Assembly: GCA_049520215.1 (NCBI GenBank)
Contig: JBEKPZ010000295.1
Location: 1 to 9,325, forward strand
Direction of reading: 5' to 3'
DNA length: 9,325 nucleotides
Origin: Bog-159 sp049520215
GTDB taxonomy: Bacteria > Acidobacteriota > Terriglobia > Bryobacterales > Bryobacteraceae
Shown: piece by piece, positions 6,490-9,325 of the stretch
How positions within the stretch are numbered: position 1 is the first letter of the stretch
Layout of the letters: every line of letters starts with the position of its first letter
The notes under the pieces: model-generated
The model's input: only the letters and a program-made list of their open reading frames with translations
Database searches by the model: none
Told to the model about the DNA's origin: nothing
Position numbers and translations under genes: made by a program

Positions 6490-6508
6490 CGGGCAATACC
6501 GGGCAATA
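6490..6508 (+). repeat. Paired 9-bp direct repeat between tRNA and integrase
   Basis: CGGGCAATA occurs at 6490-6498 and 6500-6508, a 10-bp period (one helical turn), between the putative attachment site and the integrase start. This fits an integrase or excisionase arm site, or an operator of the integrase gene. It is a short repeat and could be chance. Confidence 0.4.
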
Positions 6509-6523
6509 GTGTTCGGGTGAGGT

Positions 6524-7813
6524 GTGTCCGTCAACCTGTATCGTCGCCATCGCAAGGAGTGCAAGGCTGGTCATTCCGTCGAGTCTCGGTCGGGCGAATT
6601 TGACGAACGGCGCAAGAGTTGGAAGAAGTGCGCATGCTTGATCTTCATTTCCGGTACGCTGGCCGGCGTCTTCCGGAGGAAGTCTACGGGCAAGATCAAC
6701 TGGGATGAAGCGAGGGCCGTAGCCGCCGAATGGGAGAAGGCCGGGTCGTGGACGGGAGAGTTCAAAGAACCTGTTCCGGCCGCCCCGGTCCCTGATGGTC
6801 GCATCACTATCGACCGAGCTATCCAGGGTTTCATCGCCGAGTACCAAGGACACGCGGCCAATACCCGTAAGACTTACAGGCTGCAGATCGCCAAGCTAAA
6901 GGCGTTTTCCGACAGCCGAGGATACATCATGCTAGACCAGTGGGGACCTGTGGACGTCCGGGAGTTCCGCGCGTCCTGGCCGGTCAGTCCCCGGACGGCC
7001 GCGGAGAACATGTCCACGATCAAGCTCTTCTTCGAGTTCTGCCTGTCCAACGAATGGATATCACGCAACCCGGCGCGGCTGGTGAAGAATCCGCGCGGTC
7101 GTGACGCGGCAGACCTGCGCGGAGGTCAGAAGCTGCCCTTCACGGATGCGGAACTGGAGAGAATGTACCAGGCCTGTGATACGAAGTACGGCAAGCAGGA
7201 GATCCGATGGTCCCGCGTCATCCACCATCAACGGGTCGACGGCGAGTACACGCGGTACAACTCCAAATGGACCGGGCAAGACCTTGCGGACTTCATCTCC
7301 ATCTCCACGTACACCGGCCTACGCATTTCCGACGTGTGCACCTTCCATATAGACCGGATGCAGCCGACTGGAGAAATCCACATCGGGACCACCAAGTCGG
7401 GTGCGCATGTTTACACCTGGGTACCGGAGTGGTTGCAGGAACGCATCCGTGCCCGTGCCGAGAAATACGGCCCATTCATCTTCGGCGCACACAAAACCAC
7501 AGACATGAACGTCGTCACTGATGTCTGGAGGCGCAAGTTGAAGCGGCTCTGGAAACTGTGTGGACCCTGGCAGGAGAAACCGACACCGCATAGGTTCCGG
7601 CATTCGTTCGCGCGCATCCTATTGCGACGTCCCGGTGTGACGGTGCGCGATGTTGCGGAACTCTTAGGCAATACGGAACAGATGGTGCGGAAGCACTACA
7701 GCGCCTGGATCCCCGAGCGGCAAGAACGACTGACCGCTATCTTGAAAGCTGCCTTCAGTGAGAAGCCCCGACCAAACGTGATAGCGATTCATTCCAAGAC
7801 GGGAACAAAATAG
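6524..7813 (+). CDS. int: Tyrosine recombinase (island integrase)
   Basis: A 429-residue site-specific recombinase. Catalytic residues: R267 in YTGLRISDV, probable hairpin lysine K291 (TTKSGAH), H356-R-F-R359 in the H-x-x-R box, and nucleophile Y392 in RKHYSAW. The second His (usually LGH) is N383 here (LLGNTEQ), a replacement tolerated in some family members. The N-terminus is unusual: LYRRH at residues 5-9, C13, H17, then C36 and C38 in WKKCAC, a possible zinc-binding element before the core-binding domain (~90-190). The GTG start is almost forced: an in-frame TGA at 6518-6520 lies just before it, and the conserved LYRRH begins four codons later. The ribosome binding site (GGGTGAGG) is poorly spaced. 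Its position after tRNA-Ser indicates that it catalyses integration of the DNA to its right. No excisionase or cargo gene is recognisable before the next integrase start. Confidence 0.93.
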   Translation: MSVNLYRRHRKECKAGHSVESRSGEFDERRKSWKKCACLIFISGTLAGVFRRKSTGKINWDEARAVAAEWEKAGSWTGEFKEPVPAAPVPDGRITIDRAIQGFIAEYQGHAANTRKTYRLQIAKLKAFSDSRGYIMLDQWGPVDVREFRASWPVSPRTAAENMSTIKLFFEFCLSNEWISRNPARLVKNPRGRDAADLRGGQKLPFTDAELERMYQACDTKYGKQEIRWSRVIHHQRVDGEYTRYNSKWTGQDLADFISISTYTGLRISDVCTFHIDRMQPTGEIHIGTTKSGAHVYTWVPEWLQERIRARAEKYGPFIFGAHKTTDMNVVTDVWRRKLKRLWKLCGPWQEKPTPHRFRHSFARILLRRPGVTVRDVAELLGNTEQMVRKHYSAWIPERQERLTAILKAAFSEKPRPNVIAIHSKTGTK

Positions 7814-8137
7814 CAGGCGGAACTAGTCCAGCACGAGCCTGGAGTGATCCAGATTCAAGTGGGTAGGAAGAAGTGTCACGCGATGTGTTCGGTCCGTGAG
7901 TCCGTGCCAGCGATACACACCCGGTTCCTAGCGGTCGCCAGCCGGCGGTTGAACGCCGATGGAGCGCGAAGGGCCGGCTTCGTCCTGGGAGCCAAAGGCG
8001 TATGGGGTTTCGACGGTATTGAAACGCTCTCGCCTCGATCGACCAATCCCAGAAGTCCTGCCGAGTTCCTGAATGAATTTCGGCGAGTTTAGCGGCGCAC
8101 TCCTCGTCGCGGCCTGTGGCGGTTCGCAAGAGTTGAC

Positions 8138-8149
8138 CACAATATTGTG
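8138..8149. repeat. Perfect 12-bp palindrome, possible operator
   Basis: CACAATATTGTG is a perfect palindrome, AT-rich at the centre, in otherwise GC-rich DNA. It sits inside a wider inverted repeat, CTCCTCG (8100-8106) with CGAGGAG (8151-8157). This could be a dimer-protein binding site or part of a folded RNA. No adjacent gene makes the role clear. Confidence 0.4.
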
Positions 8150-8363
8150 CCGAGGAGAATCGGCCCCTTGCCGGTGAGCGCTTTCTCGAGAGCCGACCAC
8201 TTTGCAGCAAAGGCAGGCAGAGAAGCGAACCAACGACCATGGCCCCTTCCTGTCAGGCTGCGTTCACTAGCCGGGCATGAATGCGTCTGGCTACCGATTC
8301 CGGGACGCTGTATGTGGTATTGGACTGTTTCTTGCCCATCCGGATTTTTGCGACTCCGGGCTC

Positions 8364-8439
8364 TGATCGGCGACAATTAGATCTCCGATAGGGAGAAATA
8401 GTTGTCGTCGACCCAAAGAAATAGTTGACGCCGATCAAA
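8364..8439. repeat. Cluster of direct and inverted repeats, possible transposon end
   Basis: Two back-to-back imperfect 23-bp copies, at 8394-8416 and 8417-8439, each begin AGAAATAGTTG and match at 19 of 23 positions. The second copy contains TTGACGCCGATCA (8425-8437), which pairs with an inverted copy TGATCGGCGACAA at 8364-8376 at 12 of 13 positions. Multiple short transposase-binding repeats at an end are known for IS21-type elements, so a leftover insertion-sequence end is one reading; regulatory sites for the gene at 8490 are another. No transposase gene is present. Confidence 0.55.
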
Positions 8440-8489
8440 GACACATGCCGAGCAAAGACGAACACAAAATGCTTCACGCGAGAACGCGG

Positions 8490-8951
8490 ATGAAATCCCT
8501 GAAACGCATTTACGTTGTGCTAGCCACCCTGTCTGCGTTCGCTTCCACAGTCGCGTACGGCCAGACGCAGAAGGGCAATGCGGCCCAACCTCAGGCAGCG
8601 CCCGCCTTTAGCGTGCTCTACACGTTTACCGGCGGGACGGATGGATCTGGGGCATTTATTCAAACGCCCGAAGCGCCGTTAGTTTTGGACCGGCTGGGCA
8701 ATCTCTACGGCACTACGACTAGCGGGGGTGACCTGAGCTGCGGCGGCTTTGGTCTCGGTTGCGGAGTGGTGTTTAAGGTAGAGCGGACCGGTACGGAGAC
8801 CGTGCTTTACAGCTTCCATGGAGCAGTGGACGGGGAGTATCCCCTCGCGGGTGTGCTGCGGGACCCGGCGGGCAACCTCTACGGCACCACCAATTCCGGC
8901 GGCACGGCAGGCGGAGGCGTCGTGTACAAGCTGAATCCTACCTTCTGTTGA
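8490..8951 (+). CDS. Secreted GloVer-repeat protein, apparently truncated
   Basis: A 153-residue protein starting with a Sec signal peptide: MKSLKR, a hydrophobic core (IYVVLATLSAFASTVA) and likely cleavage after YGQ or nearby. It then carries GloVer repeats (choice-of-anchor tandem repeat family): LDRLGNLYGTTTSGG, CGVVFKVERTGTETVLYSF, then LRDPAGNLYGTTNSGG and GGVVYKLNP. The repeats probably build a beta-propeller-like surface or secreted domain; no enzyme activity is known. Family members usually run to several hundred residues with many repeats. This one stops just after the second repeat unit (KLNPTFC), and no further repeat is seen in any frame downstream, so I read it as cut off, perhaps by the neighbouring integrated DNA. 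In-frame ATGs at 8445 and 8469 would add 15 or 7 residues; 8490 gives the cleanest signal peptide. No strong ribosome binding site precedes any of them. Confidence 0.75.
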   Translation: MKSLKRIYVVLATLSAFASTVAYGQTQKGNAAQPQAAPAFSVLYTFTGGTDGSGAFIQTPEAPLVLDRLGNLYGTTTSGGDLSCGGFGLGCGVVFKVERTGTETVLYSFHGAVDGEYPLAGVLRDPAGNLYGTTNSGGTAGGGVVYKLNPTFC

Positions 8952-9052
8952 TAGCAAACTAACTTCTTTGTTTTTAATCGTCCCATCAAGCTAGTTAGGC
9001 CCACAATCCATAACTTTACCTAGTTCTTACCGAGTGCATGGTACGGTTAGCT

Positions 9053-9325
9053 ATGAACATAAAGCTGTATCGTAATCATACGCCAGAGTGCAGGGCGCAA
9101 CTTGCACAGACCTACCGGAAGCTACCCGCCAAGAAGCAAAAGAAGGCCATCGTCAATCATGATGGCTGCGAATGCCCGTTGTGGTATCGCTGTGCGGGAC
9201 AGGCCCACGGGAAATCAACCGGAACCCGAGACCAGAAAGAAGCTAAGGCTATCGTGTTGGCTCTCGACTCCGAAACCAAAGACAAAGCGGTTCATGGAGA
9301 ACTCTTGAAGGATTGCATTCAGAAG
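9053..9325 (+). CDS. Second tyrosine-recombinase-type integrase, N-terminus only (3' partial)
   Basis: From ATG at 9053 the frame is open to the window edge, 91 codons with no stop. It begins MNIKLYRNHTPECRA, which aligns without gaps to the first integrase's MSVNLYRRHRKECKA: L5, Y6, R7, H9, E12 and C13 coincide. A C-x-C pair follows (C39, C41, CECPLW) as in the other protein (C36, C38), then a shared GKSTG/RKSTG and an EAKA/EARA helix. No catalytic residues are visible because those lie in the missing C-terminal half, so the recombinase call rests on this homology. An in-frame ATG at 9038 would add five residues; 9053 is chosen by alignment. The gene and the ~100 bases before it look more AT-rich than the rest of the window, consistent with separate acquisition. 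Confidence 0.72.
   Translation, partial: MNIKLYRNHTPECRAQLAQTYRKLPAKKQKKAIVNHDGCECPLWYRCAGQAHGKSTGTRDQKEAKAIVLALDSETKDKAVHGELLKDCIQK

Larger units (their letters stand above)
7814..8489 (+). other. Gene-poor interval, probably degraded DNA
   Basis: About 675 bases without a convincing gene. Reading frames occur on both strands (for example 7755-8240 and 7928-8233 on the minus strand, 7844-8092 on the plus), but none shows a recognisable motif, a plausible start with ribosome binding site, or a sensible protein composition. The interval contains a perfect 12-bp palindrome at 8138-8149 and a repeat cluster at 8364-8439. The simplest view is remnant mobile DNA or intergenic spacer; a structured RNA is possible but not shown. 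Confidence 0.5.

Noticed and set aside
7755..8240. A 161-codon minus-strand open frame in the gene-poor interval
   Set aside because: It runs into the integrase 3' end, has Arg/Ser-rich unstructured composition and no recognisable motif.
7814..9052. Far attachment site (repeat of the tRNA-Ser 3' end)
   Set aside because: I looked for copies of the T-arm/acceptor sequence after the integrase and found none in the window.
1..9325. CRISPR array
   Set aside because: No regularly spaced repeats of 23-40 bases with unique spacers. The only tandem copies (8394-8439) are adjacent with no spacer.

Overview
The window looks like chromosomal DNA from a GC-rich soil bacterium, most likely an Acidobacteriota of the Solibacter/Bryobacter type. 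This rests on a secreted GloVer-repeat protein, a Tat-exported enolase-superfamily enzyme, a small-protein/nucleotidyltransferase pair and an unusual integrase type, all of which I associate with that group from memory. The phylum is an inference; no rRNA or marker gene is present.

Layout, left to right. (1) 1-2031 (+) is the 3' part of a DUF262-DUF1524-DUF5655 protein related to GmrSD modification-dependent restriction enzymes; its first codons lie outside the window. (2) 2183-2756 (+) is an overlapping pair, a 63-aa protein and a 144-aa minimal nucleotidyltransferase. Its stop overlaps (ATGA) the start of (3) 2753-4087 (+), a Tat-signal-bearing mannonate-dehydratase/RspA-like enzyme, followed by twin hairpins. 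(4) 4139-4613 (-) is a decayed BrnT-type toxin-antitoxin locus in which both genes carry deletions or frameshifts. (5) 4765-6312 (+) is an AldB/ExaC-type NAD aldehyde dehydrogenase with a recognisable promoter and direct repeats in front. (6) 6361-6450 (+) is tRNA-Ser(GGA), followed at once by (7) 6524-7813 (+), a tyrosine recombinase, the usual arrangement of an island integrated at a tRNA 3' end. (8) 7814-8489 has no convincing gene but holds a palindrome and a cluster of 13-23 bp direct and inverted repeats. (9) 8490-8951 (+) is a short, apparently truncated GloVer-repeat secreted protein. (10) 9053 to the window end (+) is the start of a second integrase with the same N-terminal Cys/His architecture as the first; it has no stop inside the window.

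Functionally, a metabolic core (sugar-acid dehydratase-like enzyme and aldehyde dehydrogenase) is interspersed with defence or toxin-type modules (restriction, nucleotidyltransferase, toxin-antitoxin remnant) and bordered on the right by integrated DNA. The strongest candidates for something little described are the small-protein/nucleotidyltransferase module coupled to an exported enzyme, and the pair of integrases sharing a putative N-terminal zinc-binding motif. The clearest new reading is that the toxin-antitoxin locus is broken in both genes.
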